Part shown: one piece after another, positions 32,790-42,116 of the stretch
Layout: each line of letters opens with the position of its first letter
How positions within the stretch are numbered: position 1 is the first letter of the stretch
Assembly: GCA_048465415.1 (NCBI GenBank)
Contig: DBFWLO010000022.1
Span: 1-64,000 of the forward strand
Length of the DNA stretch: 64,000 nt
Reading direction: 5' to 3'
Source of the DNA: Scatosoma sp048465415
GTDB lineage: Bacteria; Bacillota; Clostridia; Christensenellales; Borkfalkiaceae
Notes under the pieces: generated by a model
The model's input: the letters and a program-made list of their open reading frames with translations, nothing else
The model's database searches: none
What the model was told of the DNA's origin: nothing
Position numbers and translations under genes: made by a program

Positions 32790-33581
32790 TTATTTTTTAC
32801 GTTCGTCCTCTTCTTTGTTCTTGGAAGCCCCTTCCTCTTCGTTTGTATGCTTCTTTTTACCGTGCCAGCCGTATTCCCCGTTTCTGAAATTCTCCACATA
32901 TCGGGACAGCGTCGCCTTGATCGTCTCCGCCGAGGCTTTGAAGGGGTTGATGAAACTGCTCTTCAATTTTTCCGTATCCAGCGCATTGCGGATCATCAGT
33001 TTCAATTCCTCGTAACGAATGGCGATGCGGTTTTCCTTAGCAAATTTTCTCAGTTTCGCCGAAAGTTTGAGCGTCGAGGCAAGATCCCAGAAAAACAAGC
33101 CGAAAAAGATACCCACGAAGAAAGAATAATAGAGATTGCTCGTGAACCAGCTCACCGCCTGATAGACGGCGGGGTGAATGAGAAAAACATATACGCCGCC
33201 GATCAACGTCCAGAATAGGGAGAACAACGGACAGATGATCCCCTGAATATTGCCGGGACGCTTTGAATAGTCCCACAGCTTGATCCCCATGCCCTTGATG
33301 AAAATCAGCCCCGCCAGGTATTCGATGAGCGTCATGACCACGCAGATGATGAGAAGCAGCACCGCGTATCTGAGCCATACGGGAGAGATCCCGTCGAGCG
33401 GAATGCTCGCGATCAGAAACATCAGAACGAGCCCGAAGCCGTAGAGCGGCAGATACGGCCCGCGCAGAAATCCCGGGTTGATCCATTTTTTGCTCGTAAA
33501 GCGGCGAAAAAACAATTCGATTACCCACCCGCAGAGCGCGCCGACCGCGAACAGAAAAGTCAATACCAAGAAAAATTCCAT
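32790..33581 (-). CDS. PF06541-type membrane protein (putative ABC transporter permease)
   Basis: The 263-aa protein has about six membrane spans. It shows the PF06541 pattern: GALCGWVIELFFRRF near the N terminus, NPGFLRGPYLPLYG, then LWDYSKRPGNIQGIICPLFSLFW. A charged Lys/Glu tail of about 60 residues follows. The family is annotated as a permease, but the transport role is not established. A second, shorter member is at 47161 in the mobile element. Confidence 0.85.
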   Translation of the reverse strand: MEFFLVLTFLFAVGALCGWVIELFFRRFTSKKWINPGFLRGPYLPLYGFGLVLMFLIASIPLDGISPVWLRYAVLLLIICVVMTLIEYLAGLIFIKGMGIKLWDYSKRPGNIQGIICPLFSLFWTLIGGVYVFLIHPAVYQAVSWFTSNLYYSFFVGIFFGLFFWDLASTLKLSAKLRKFAKENRIAIRYEELKLMIRNALDTEKLKSSFINPFKASAETIKATLSRYVENFRNGEYGWHGKKKHTNEEEGASKNKEEDERKK

Positions 33582-33639
33582 ACTCTATTCCTCTTTTTCG
33601 GGCGTTCGCCGTCAAGATCCTCTCCGCCGGGAGATGCGC

Positions 33640-35184
33640 TCAGTGCCGGAAATGGCGCTGATTGACGAAGATCATCGCGATGCCCGCGTCGTCGCAGGCG
33701 TCTATGGAGAGCTGGTCGCGGATACTTCCGCCCGGTTGAATGATCGCCGTGATCCCCGCCTTCACGCACTCCTCCACGCAGTCGGGAAAAGGGAAAAATG
33801 CGTCGGAAGCCATGACGGAACCCTTCGCCTCTTCGCCCGCGTGCCCGATCGCCTGCTGCGCAGCCCAGATGCGGTTGGTCTGCCCCATACCGATTCCCGT
33901 CGTGCGATCCGCCTTGCCGACGACGATCGCGTTGGATTTCGTATACTTGACGACTTTCCAGTTGAAGAGCAGCGCCTTCATCTCTTCCGCCGTCGGCGCG
34001 CGTTTGGTGACGACTTTCACGTCCTCGTCGTTATACAGCGTTTCGTCGTAATCCTGGATCAGGAGTCCGCCGTACACTTTTTTCATGTCGTAAGCGCTCT
34101 TCTCGCGGCGTACGCGGATATCGGACAGTTCGAGAAGCCGGATATTTTTCTTCGTTTCGAGGATCGCGAGCGCCTCCGGCGTATAGCTCTCCGCGATGAC
34201 GATCTCGATGAAGATTTTATTGATCTCCGCCGCCGTCCTTTCGTCTACCCTGCCGTTGATGGCGAGAATACCCCCGAACACGGAAACGGGATCGGATTCG
34301 TAGGCTTTGAGATAAGCGTCGTAAATCGTTTCGCCGATTCCCACGCCGCAGGGATTGGCGTGCTTGCTGGCGACGACGCAGGGCTCGTCGAATTCCTTGA
34401 CAAGTTCCAAGGCACCGTTGGCGTCGTTGATATTATTATAGGAAAGCTCCTTTCCCCAAAGCTGTTTAGCTTTGGATAAGGATCCTGCGCGGACAAACTC
34501 TTCCGTGTAATAAGAAGCGCCCTGGTGGGGATTTTCGCCGTAGCGCATATCCTGCGCTTTTTCGTAGGCGAAGGTAACGCTGTCGGGAAAACGAAGGCCG
34601 AGCTGCTCCGCCAGATAGTTGGAGATCATACTGTCGTAAACGGCGGTATGCGCGAACACTTTATATTGCAGGTATTTTTTCGTATCGAGGGAAATCCCGC
34701 CCGCTTCCAGTTCGCCGAGTACTCGGTCGTAGTCTTTGGGATCGACGACGACCGCGACGTCTTGGTAATTTTTCGCCGCCGCGCGGATCATGGTCGGACC
34801 GCCGATATCGATGTTTTCCACTGCGTCCGCGAAAGAAACGCCCGGTTTTGAAATCGTCGCTTTGAAGGGATAAAGATTGACGACTACGATATCGATGGTA
34901 TTGATGCCGAGCCGTTCGAGCTGCGCCATGTGCTCGGGATTGGAACGCATCGCGAGAAGTCCCGCGTGCACGGCCGGGTGCAGCGTCTTCACTCTGCCGT
35001 CGAGACATTCGGGAAAGCCGGTTATATCGCTGACGCCGACGACGGGAAGCCCCGCCCCTTCGAGCGTTTTCGCGGTGCCGCCCGTCGAAATGATTTCATA
35101 GCCGCACGCCGAAAGTCTCTTGCCGAATTCGACGATGCCCGTCTTGTCCGAAACGCTTATCAAAGCTCTTTTCTTCATTGTCAT
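33640..35184 (-). CDS. purH: Bifunctional AICAR formyltransferase / IMP cyclohydrolase
   Basis: The 514-aa enzyme performs the last two steps of IMP synthesis. The N-terminal cyclohydrolase (about 1-200) has ALISVSDKTGIVEFG, STGGTAKTL and DGRVKTLHPAVHAGLL. The C-terminal formyltransferase has the RYGENPHQ motif, KHANPCGVGIG (catalytic Lys-His region) and ends MIFVNQRHFRH. Full length; no other purine genes are in the window. Confidence 0.97.
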   Translation of the reverse strand: MTMKKRALISVSDKTGIVEFGKRLSACGYEIISTGGTAKTLEGAGLPVVGVSDITGFPECLDGRVKTLHPAVHAGLLAMRSNPEHMAQLERLGINTIDIVVVNLYPFKATISKPGVSFADAVENIDIGGPTMIRAAAKNYQDVAVVVDPKDYDRVLGELEAGGISLDTKKYLQYKVFAHTAVYDSMISNYLAEQLGLRFPDSVTFAYEKAQDMRYGENPHQGASYYTEEFVRAGSLSKAKQLWGKELSYNNINDANGALELVKEFDEPCVVASKHANPCGVGIGETIYDAYLKAYESDPVSVFGGILAINGRVDERTAAEINKIFIEIVIAESYTPEALAILETKKNIRLLELSDIRVRREKSAYDMKKVYGGLLIQDYDETLYNDEDVKVVTKRAPTAEEMKALLFNWKVVKYTKSNAIVVGKADRTTGIGMGQTNRIWAAQQAIGHAGEEAKGSVMASDAFFPFPDCVEECVKAGITAIIQPGGSIRDQLSIDACDDAGIAMIFVNQRHFRH

Positions 35185-35235
35185 AACTTCTCTATACCTC
35201 TTTTATTTTTTGTGAAAACGGAGCATACTGTCAAT

Positions 35236-35535
35236 ATGCTGATACTTTACCTGTTTTTGATCGCTTACATTCTCGCCGTCAATTTTTATTCCTTTCTGCT
35301 CATCAAAGGATTAAAAGACGATTATGTGGAAGGAGAACCGAATAAATCCTCGGACGGACGGCTTGTCCTCACCGGCTTTCTCGGCGGAGCCATCACCATC
35401 TACGTATGTATGTTTATTTTCAAATACCGGTTGAAGAGTCTTTTCCTGATGATTTTAATGCCTATTTTAGGCGTTTTAAACGTTTATTTGTGGGTGCTCG
35501 CTTTCCGGTCCGGGTTCACCTTTTTCGTCGTGTAG
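35236..35535 (+). CDS. DUF1294-like small membrane protein
   Basis: The 99-aa product starts at ATG 35236 with GGAG 13 nt upstream. It has a hydrophobic N-terminal span, a polar loop, LTGFLGGAITIYVCMFIFKYRLKS and a final span. The FLGG-xxx-YV-MF-FKYRLKS core resembles the DUF1294 family (LLGGSLGxxxGMxxFRHKT). Function unknown. It diverges from purH and converges with the HAD gene. Confidence 0.7.
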   Translation: MLILYLFLIAYILAVNFYSFLLIKGLKDDYVEGEPNKSSDGRLVLTGFLGGAITIYVCMFIFKYRLKSLFLMILMPILGVLNVYLWVLAFRSGFTFFVV

Positions 35536-35543
35536 AGAGCCCT

Positions 35544-36368
35544 TTAAGGCCCGATTTTCGCATTCCGCGCCAGCCACTTCGCCACGCCGTCCTCTTCGCA
35601 GAAACCGACGACATCCGTCGCTTTGGCTTTAAGCCAATCGGCCGCGTTTTTGACGGCGTATTTTTCGTCGCAGACGTCGAAAAGTTCCGAATCGTTGGCG
35701 GAATCGCCGAAGCAGACGACTTTGTCGCAGTGTGTCAGTTCTTTGAGTTTTACGACCGCGTTGGCTTTGGTTGCGCCCTTAGGCAGAATTTCCAGCCAGA
35801 AGTCCTCCCGGTAGACTTCGGGATAAATGAGGCTGTAAAAGCCTTCCGCTTCCAGAGCGTCGTGGATACGTTTCATCTGTTCGTAAGAGCCGTTGCAGGC
35901 GAAAAAGAATGCGTCGCCGCGGACGAGTTCCTCTTCCGAGACAACGGGCGTAAGTCTTTTATCTCCCGCACGGCGGGAGAGATAACGCTGCTGTCCGTCC
36001 GATTCTTTTCCCCGAAGCCAAAAAATTTTATCCGCGCCGTCTTCCCGGGCGTGTACGACGGGAGAAACGCCGAATTCCCGGAGCCTGGAAACGAGATGCT
36101 TTTTTAGCGCCGGAGAAAAGGTCAGAGAATATAAGGTTTCGTGCGTAGAGGGATCTATGATCAGCGCACCGTTATAAACGATTACGGGCAGCGTATGTTT
36201 GAGTCCACTTACGGCACGCTCCGCCGACGCGAGCGAGCGCGCCGTCGCATAGGTGAACAGCAGCCCCGCCCCGATCAGTTCGTTGAGAAGCGAAAGACTG
36301 TAATCGGAAATCTTTTCGCTGCGGGTAATCAAGGTGCCGTCCAGGTCGGATACGTAAAGTATTTTCAT
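35544..36368 (-). CDS. Cof-type HAD-IIB phosphatase
   Basis: The 274-aa hydrolase shows VSDLDGTLI (motif I), TYATARSLASAE (motif II Thr region), KANAVVKL (motif III Lys) and CFGDSANDSELFD (motif IV), with the C2 cap between motifs II and III. Members dephosphorylate sugar phosphates, nucleotides or other small phosphates; the substrate is not assigned. Confidence 0.88.
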   Translation of the reverse strand: MKILYVSDLDGTLITRSEKISDYSLSLLNELIGAGLLFTYATARSLASAERAVSGLKHTLPVIVYNGALIIDPSTHETLYSLTFSPALKKHLVSRLREFGVSPVVHAREDGADKIFWLRGKESDGQQRYLSRRAGDKRLTPVVSEEELVRGDAFFFACNGSYEQMKRIHDALEAEGFYSLIYPEVYREDFWLEILPKGATKANAVVKLKELTHCDKVVCFGDSANDSELFDVCDEKYAVKNAADWLKAKATDVVGFCEEDGVAKWLARNAKIGP

Positions 36369-36590
36369 AAGTCACCCCGAATACGGCCGTCCATACAAAA
36401 CGGCCTGTCTTTGTCCTGCTTTTTTACCGTATTTATTATACCATATTCCTCCGCTCTTTTAAAAACGAATTGTTTATATTCGTTCTTCTCATTTTTTTGA
36501 GTTCATTTTTAACATTTTATGAAAATTTCGATACTTCGATTCAAGAACAAAAAATTTCACCGAAAATTTAGAAAAAAGCGCGAAAAATAT

Positions 36591-36619
36591 TTGACAATTA
36601 TTTGGAATAGTGCTATTAT
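36591..36619 (+). promoter_or_regulatory. Promoter of the tRNA cluster
   Basis: TTGACA (36591-36596), a 17-nt spacer and TATTAT (36614-36619) lie about 38 nt before tRNA-Gly. Confidence 0.9.
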
Positions 36620-36656
36620 ATACAAGCGTTGTTGATACGGCACCGAACGTAAGCAT

Positions 36657-36730
<74 letters not shown>

Positions 36731-36788
36731 CTGATTTTCAGGAACCGGCCGAGTCATTCTGTCGTTTGTCGGCTAAGTGTCAAGCTAT

Positions 36789-36865
36789 GCGCCTGTAGCT
36801 CAGTTGGATAGAGCAACGGCCTTCTAAGCCGTGTGTCAGGGGTTCGAATCTCTTCAGGCGCACCA
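36789..36865 (+). tRNA. tRNA-Arg (TCT)
   Basis: A complete cloverleaf with acceptor GCGCCTG / CAGGCGC, anticodon loop CTTCTAA (anticodon TCT) and encoded CCA. Confidence 0.95.
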
Positions 36866-36874
36866 AAATAAACG

Positions 36875-36951
36875 GCGGGCGTAGCTCAGTTGGTTAGAGC
36901 GCCAGATTGTGGCCCTGGAGGTCGCAAGTTCGATCCTTGTCGCCCGCCCCA
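36875..36951 (+). tRNA. tRNA-His (GTG)
   Basis: Acceptor GCGGGCG / CGCCCGC with discriminator C73 and a G at position -1 (36874), both specific to tRNA-His. The anticodon loop TTGTGGC gives GTG. Pair 31-39 is A-C, a mismatch at the base of the loop. CCA is encoded. Confidence 0.95.
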
Positions 36952-36961
36952 TTTATTTTAT

Positions 36962-37037
36962 TGGGGTGTAGCCAAGCGGTTAAGGCACCGGATTTTGATT
37001 CCGGCATTCGTAAGTTCAAATCTTGCCACCCCAGCCA
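36962..37037 (+). tRNA. tRNA-Gln (TTG)
   Basis: Acceptor TGGGGTG / CACCCCA, discriminator G, anticodon loop TTTTGAT (anticodon TTG), CCA encoded. Confidence 0.95.
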
Positions 37038-37053
37038 TTTTTATAAAAAAAGC

Positions 37054-37129
37054 GGCCCATTAGCTCAGTTGGTAGAGCACTTGATTTTTAATCAAGGTGT
37101 CCCGAGTTCGAGACTCGGATGGACCACCA
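37054..37129 (+). tRNA. tRNA-Lys (TTT)
   Basis: The anticodon stem CTTGA / TCAAG holds the loop TTTTTAA (anticodon TTT). The acceptor GGCCCAT faces ATGGACC, which leaves a C3-A70 mismatch; all other pairs are intact. CCA is encoded. Confidence 0.93.
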
Positions 37130-37134
37130 TATAT

Positions 37135-37210
37135 GCACCTTTAGCTCAGTTGGTAGAGCAAATGACTCTTAATCATTGGGCCCAGGGTTCGAGTCCCTGA
37201 AGGTGCACCA
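37135..37210 (+). tRNA. tRNA-Lys (CTT), integration site of the mobile element
   Basis: Acceptor GCACCTT / AAGGTGC, discriminator A, anticodon loop CTCTTAA (anticodon CTT), CCA encoded. The last nine bases of the gene plus TT recur at 53,698, which marks this gene as the attachment site of the element to the right. Confidence 0.95.
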
Positions 37211-37212
37211 TT
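37202..37212 (+). repeat. Left attachment-site copy (GGTGCACCATT)
   Basis: This 11-bp direct repeat spans the 3' end of tRNA-Lys(CTT). The other copy is at 53698-53708, at the 3' end of the serine-recombinase remnant. Flanking bases differ (TGA versus CAG), which defines the limits of identity. Confidence 0.7.
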
Positions 37213-37213
37213 T

Positions 37214-37270
37214 GAAAACACTATTGAGCCTCGAACTGTAGGAGTCCGAAGCTCAATAGTGTTTTTTCTT
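37214..37270 (+). terminator. Current terminator of the tRNA cluster
   Basis: AACACTATTGAGC / GCTCAATAGTGTT form a long stem around an inner stretch and are followed by TTTTTTCTT. If the attachment-site reading is right, this terminator came with the mobile element. Confidence 0.85.
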
Positions 37271-37333
37271 TGTTAGTCTCTGAACCCCGCTTATTTAAAC
37301 GACTTTGTGAGCCTCTCATGAGATCAGAGAAAA

Positions 37334-38593
37334 TGGACACGGGAACGTGAACAATCAAAATTTTCGGTATAAACGTCGGAAAAGTTTGCTTTCGAACCTC
37401 CTATATCTAATTTTTTCGTAGTATTCTGCTTCCTTTTGTGTTGGTGTCTTATAGGAATCTTTATAATGAGGTCTTTTATCATTATAGAACACTATGTAAT
37501 CGTCAATGGAGCGGAATAGTTCATTTTCTGAATTATACTTTCTTCTATATAACTCCTCTCGTTTCATAGATGCGAAAAAGCTTTCCATTACCGAATTATC
37601 ATAAGGAACATAAGGTCTTGAAAACGATTATTCCACTGAAAGTGATTTCAAATATTTACAAAAAGCATAAGCTCGGTAATTATTTCCATTATCGGAATGA
37701 AAAATCAGTCCTTTATTTGGCTTTCGCGTTGCATAAGCTTTCTGAAAAGTGCTTTTCGTAAGCTGCGTACTGTTTTTGATCCCTACCTTATATCCTATTA
37801 CTTTTCGCGCAAACAGATCAATTATTACACAAATATAATAATTTTGATCCTTATATCTGAAATATGTAATATCACTAACCCAAACCTGATTCGGCGCAGT
37901 CGTTGTGAATTGCTGCCGCAATTTATTTCTGCAACTCTTTTGTTCTTTGTCGTATAGACTTTTTGATTCCTGACGAACGCTGGATATCCCCATCTCTCTC
38001 ATAAGCAAACGAACCATATTTTCTGAAGTTTGTACTCCTCGACTTTTTAATACCGCCATAATTTTTCCGGCACCGAAAATCTGATTGCTCTCGTTATAAA
38101 TCTCTTCTATCTTTATTCTTAACTCCTCTTTGCGTTGAGCATAAGAGGTGTTTTCTTTTTTATTCCTTAAAATATGGTTGTAGAAGGTTCCTCTTGCTAC
38201 ACCGAAAGTTTCACATAAAATATGAATACTGTGTTTGCTATATAACGTTTCCAAAGCATATAATTTTACTCTCACTGAATCGTTATACTTACAATTTGCT
38301 TCTTTGAAGATGTCAATCATTTCTTCAAGCCTTTCTACTCTTTTTTGCAATAGCCTGTATTTCTTAACGCTTATTTGTTCATAGTCTTCTTGAGCTTGTT
38401 CTTGGTATTGTTTTGTCCAAAGGTACAAGGTACTGCGTGAAAAATTTTTTTCCTCCATTAATTTTTTCACGCTTTCACCTGATAAATACCTTTCTACGAC
38501 TTGTTCTTTCTCTTTGTCTGTTAATCTCATCTCTTTTTCCTCCTTTGGTTTTTATTTATATTTCAAATTATCTGTCTCCTTTTTAATCGTCCA
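37334..38593 (-). mobile_element. IS3-family insertion sequence (IS150-like), inactive
   Basis: The unit contains one transposase gene of the IS3 family with HTH and DDE parts. The ends are tentative: TGGAC at 37,334 and its complement GTCCA ending at 38,593 flank the gene at suitable distances, but the rest of the terminal repeats match poorly and I find no target duplication. The element lies directly behind the tRNA-Lys attachment site. Confidence 0.6.
37355..38530 (-). pseudogene. IS3-family transposase interrupted by a nonsense codon
   Basis: A single frame of 391 codons encodes an N-terminal helix-turn-helix (SGESVKKLMEEKNFSRSTLYLW), a coiled coil, HTH_21 and the rve catalytic core. 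The core has Asp in VSDITYF, Asp in FHSDNG and Glu in VMESFFASMKREEL. The frame is broken by TAA at 37628-37630 (after KSLSVE). The next codons continue in the same frame with SFSRPYVPYDNSVMES. A glutamine codon CAA is normal at this point, so a single C-to-T change explains the stop. The catalytic Glu lies beyond the stop, so the product is inactive. Unlike typical IS3 members, orfA and orfB are in one frame. Confidence 0.88.
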
Positions 38594-39670
38594 ATCTTTA
38601 TCCACGAATATTTATGACAAAAATTCCGCCATATCATCTATATATACGGCGGATGGAACTATTTCTTTATATTTGTATTTTGGGAACTATCTCTTTGTAT
38701 CATCTGTTCCAATAATGTTGCGTTTTTACTGTGAATATAGCCTTTAAATCACGTAAACGTTTTTGATTTTCATATAATATGAAATTTATGTTTTAAATCC
38801 CCTATAATCTTTGAAAAAATAGTTATAGACAAGAAACAGGAAAGTTCTTGTAGACTTTTACGATATTTTTCTAAACAAGCCGATTTTCTATTTATACCTT
38901 CGATTAAAGCCTTTATATTCTCTTCTAGGGTATTTTTCTGAAGTCCGAAAATTCTTTTATTGTTTATTGATTTTTATAATATTATCTGTTCTTTCTAACT
39001 CAGCTATTTTTTAATTTTTACCTCTATAATCAACTTAATTTCCTACTTTATCCCAAATAATATCTTCCACCGTTTTATCGCTTTCTTTATAATATATTCT
39101 CAAATTGAACGGGCAAATCTGCCGCCACATCGTGAGACATAGAAAACTATATGTATTGAGACACTTCCAATCATTGGTTTCCATTAATAATGAACTTAAT
39201 AAATACCGTCATTCTTCGTTAATAGTCTTCTATTTTATAAATAAGCTTCTCCTATAAGATAATGATTTTTGAATCTTTTATCTTTTTTGTTCTTTCAAAA
39301 TATTTAGCAACAACAAATTCTTTTGTTTCTAATCGCATAACCAATAAGTTGCAATTATCCTGTTTGTTGCAAAATGTACATTCAACTCCTAATCCTATTC
39401 TCCCTTTTATTACGACCACTTTCTTAACAAAAATGAGGTTTCCTACAAACTTTTTTATAGGGAGTTTTATTTTTCGAGCAAAAAAGCATCTTTGGAGTAA
39501 AAAATAGCTGAAAAAACAACATTTTAAAAAATTTGATATATGTATATCGCGTGAAAGTGTCCTCACCATTCATAAGTTATCGTTTTAATAAAGTTAGTTT
39601 TATCTTCTACTATGCTGTAAAAATAATAAAAAACCAACTTATTAATATATGATAAGCAATATTTATATTA
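38594..39670. other. AT-rich stretch without a supported gene
   Basis: About 1.1 kb with very low GC. A minus-strand frame of 105 codons (39252-39569) contains ECTFCNKQDNC and KEFVVAKYFERTKK, which could be the remnant of a small zinc-binding protein, but it has no clear start and I recognise no family. No repeat or RNA gene seen. This is probably decayed element sequence. Confidence 0.4.
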
Positions 39671-41623
39671 TTATAGCCATTCTTGAGGTATCAATTTTTC
39701 TTCCCCCCTCCATTTTGCCACCAAATGCACGGACTCTATATCGCCCCAAATGTCTTCATCCGCATGTTCCATAACAATTATCTGAATTGGCATTCTCGTT
39801 TGCTTTAAAAAGGAATTATAGCAGGTAAATATCTTTCTTACAGCCTCTTTATCTTCATCTTTAAAAGTTGCAACATCTACGCCTTTATTAACTTGTTGCG
39901 GAAAGTATGCTTGACTGGGTTGATCAAAAATTATAAAGTTTGGGACCATAACTTTTCCTTTTTCTTGAAAAAATTGTTGAAAAGCTAAAATTGTAGCTAT
40001 ATGATATGACAACCAATTAGAAGCACTTCCTATCTCCCACAAATAATCATCACGCCCAGTAAGTGTTTTCACCCTAATTGTTAAATCTCTAATTAGAAAT
40101 TCGACAGGATTATCAGGATACTCTGCATCGAGATGTTTAATTATTTCACCAATTTTTTGATTAATATATTTTATTGCAGCATCTTGTTTCCTTCTTATTT
40201 GCAATTCATTCACAATGTCAGATAATTCATTTATTCTAGTAGTTAAACTGGTTATTTTGCTTTCAAGATCACTATCCTTACCAATTTTATTAAAAGTTTG
40301 TAAATTTGATTCCAAGCGACCTAAAAAGCGAGAAATATTTGAAAGAGTGTATTTCTTGTCAGCATTACGATTTACAACACCGCTTTCTTCTATGATGCGT
40401 TGTCTTATTGATGCTAATTTTTCAGAATATAATAATATATTACTTTGAACAATTTGCAGCTCTCTTTCAAATGCAGCAGGCATTGTCTTGATATTTTCAG
40501 TAGTTTTTTCTATTTCTACAATAGCATTACAAAGTAAATTTATTTCTTTTGATGCTTCAGAATGAACGTTATTACAAAAAGGACATACGTCTTCCTGTTT
40601 TGCCTTTTCTTTTAGCCAAGTAGAAATTTCCAATCGCTGCATTTCTATTTTTAATGATTGTTCATAATCACCAAGCGACTTTTTTAATTGTAGCATTTCT
40701 GTATATCTTTTTTGAAAAGCGAAAAGTTTTGAAGATAAATCTTGTTCTTCTTTTCTTAAAGATATAATTTCAAAAGACATATCTTTAATATTTGAAGACT
40801 CTATTAAAGAATCATCACTACTCTTATCTATAATTTGCGAAAGCAAACTTATTTGCTCCTCAAATGTTAAATTACTATCCCAGCTATCAATAAGCCCAAA
40901 TTCTTTGGCTTGCGCCAACCAAGTTTTTACTTCGGTTCTCCATCCTTCAGAAACGTCCTTTAATGAATTCAAATCTCTTTGATAACGTTCTTTTAGTTTT
41001 TTTAGTTTTTCTAATTCTTGACGAGCCGCTAAAATTTCTGGAGTAACTGCACCTAAAACATAAGGAAAAATATTTATAAGTTTTTGACGATTCTCCATAG
41101 TATCAGCTCTATAAAACATTACATCGGCATTAGCGACAATATTTTGCGGTTGAAATAGAAAAGCCTTGAGATCCCTATAAGATGGACGTGCCCAATAATT
41201 ATTGCCTTCAACAGTATCAAGAGGTAAAAATGACATTGAAAATAATTCATTAAGTATATAATTGACTTCATAACACGTTGTATTGGAAACAATTTTATTC
41301 GGTATTTCAATTTTCTGTCCACGAGAAATAAACATTTCGCCTGTACTTACTAGTTTCCCAGGTTCTTTTCGACATAAAAGAATCTGCTCGACCTCAGTTG
41401 AAAATAATACACCAAACCACGCTGTAGCCCTTCTTATAGTGTCAACAGGTATGGTACATTTATCAGCCCCTAAACAATAATCTATTATTGGAATAATTGC
41501 TGACTTCCCTGTGCGCGAAGCACCCGTAATAATATTTATTTTATTGGATTTAAACTCAATAGTTCTATAACCAAATTCGCACTTTTTAGGCCATATGATT
41601 ATTTTCTCTATATAAAATTTCAT
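39671..41623 (-). CDS. ABC-3C system ATPase with DUF3732 domain
   Basis: The 650-aa SMC/RecN-like ATPase starts with an N-terminal half carrying Walker A (TGASRTGKSAIIPIIDY). Two long coiled coils (about 205-250 and 290-480) flank a CPFCNNVH zinc-hook-like motif. The C-terminal half has WLSYHIATILAFQQFF, the Walker B segment FIIFDQPSQAYFP and a final His-containing IIVMEHAD. This is the DUF3732 family, the ATPase of ABC-three-component (ABC-3C) conflict systems. It would sense a nucleic-acid cue and license the effector encoded two genes upstream. It starts 1 nt after the middle-component gene. The base composition is much more AT-rich than the core genome. Confidence 0.88.
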   Translation of the reverse strand: MKFYIEKIIIWPKKCEFGYRTIEFKSNKINIITGASRTGKSAIIPIIDYCLGADKCTIPVDTIRRATAWFGVLFSTEVEQILLCRKEPGKLVSTGEMFISRGQKIEIPNKIVSNTTCYEVNYILNELFSMSFLPLDTVEGNNYWARPSYRDLKAFLFQPQNIVANADVMFYRADTMENRQKLINIFPYVLGAVTPEILAARQELEKLKKLKERYQRDLNSLKDVSEGWRTEVKTWLAQAKEFGLIDSWDSNLTFEEQISLLSQIIDKSSDDSLIESSNIKDMSFEIISLRKEEQDLSSKLFAFQKRYTEMLQLKKSLGDYEQSLKIEMQRLEISTWLKEKAKQEDVCPFCNNVHSEASKEINLLCNAIVEIEKTTENIKTMPAAFERELQIVQSNILLYSEKLASIRQRIIEESGVVNRNADKKYTLSNISRFLGRLESNLQTFNKIGKDSDLESKITSLTTRINELSDIVNELQIRRKQDAAIKYINQKIGEIIKHLDAEYPDNPVEFLIRDLTIRVKTLTGRDDYLWEIGSASNWLSYHIATILAFQQFFQEKGKVMVPNFIIFDQPSQAYFPQQVNKGVDVATFKDEDKEAVRKIFTCYNSFLKQTRMPIQIIVMEHADEDIWGDIESVHLVAKWRGEEKLIPQEWL

Positions 41624-41624
41624 C

Positions 41625-42116
41625 TCAAAACCTCACTTTTAACAATTCACTAATTTCTCTTAATGTCAACGCTGCACACCATCCTCCCAATTTTTCGGCA
41701 GAATCTAAAAGAATATTTATCTCATGATTAAAACTATTTTTAAGACATTCACTTGATGGGTAGACCATTGCAGAAGAAATTTCAATATAAAACAACCCCG
41801 TTGATAATCCCATGTTAAACGATTTTAGAGTTACTTCACGCAAAACAATAGCAAAATTATTAATTGCATAAAGTTCATCGTTCATTTTATCTCTAAATAG
41901 TTTTTCTGATACTTTCGATAATCCAGTACGACGTTGAGTTTTACTAATGACGACACACAGGTCTTCTGTATAAATCAAAGGCAATACTATAAAAAGAAGC
42001 GGAAATGGAACTGGCTCAAAGTTTACCGATTTATATCCACAAATAAATCGCCAAAGTATTGTGGCACCCAGTGCCGGATTCTGAACATGATAAATTTCTT
42101 CTACTTTATTATTCAT
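41625..42116 (-). CDS. ABC-3C system middle component (MC3-like)
   Basis: The 163-aa protein matches the ABC-3C middle components: HVQNPALGATILWRFICGYK at the start, VPFPLLFIVLPLIY, RTGLSKVSEKL and SFNMGLSTGLFYI. Middle components are thought to bridge the SMC-like ATPase and the effector. It overlaps the effector gene by 8 nt and ends 1 nt before the ATPase gene, so the three are one translationally coupled operon. Confidence 0.85.
   Translation of the reverse strand: MNNKVEEIYHVQNPALGATILWRFICGYKSVNFEPVPFPLLFIVLPLIYTEDLCVVISKTQRRTGLSKVSEKLFRDKMNDELYAINNFAIVLREVTLKSFNMGLSTGLFYIEISSAMVYPSSECLKNSFNHEINILLDSAEKLGGWCAALTLREISELLKVRF

Noticed and set aside
37331..38596. Target-site duplication flanking the IS copy
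   Set aside because: The bases outside the putative TGGAC/GTCCA ends (AAA and ATC) do not match, so no duplication can be claimed.
39252..39569. Possible small Cys-containing protein behind the IS copy
   Set aside because: No clear start or family; kept only as a remark in the intergenic entry.
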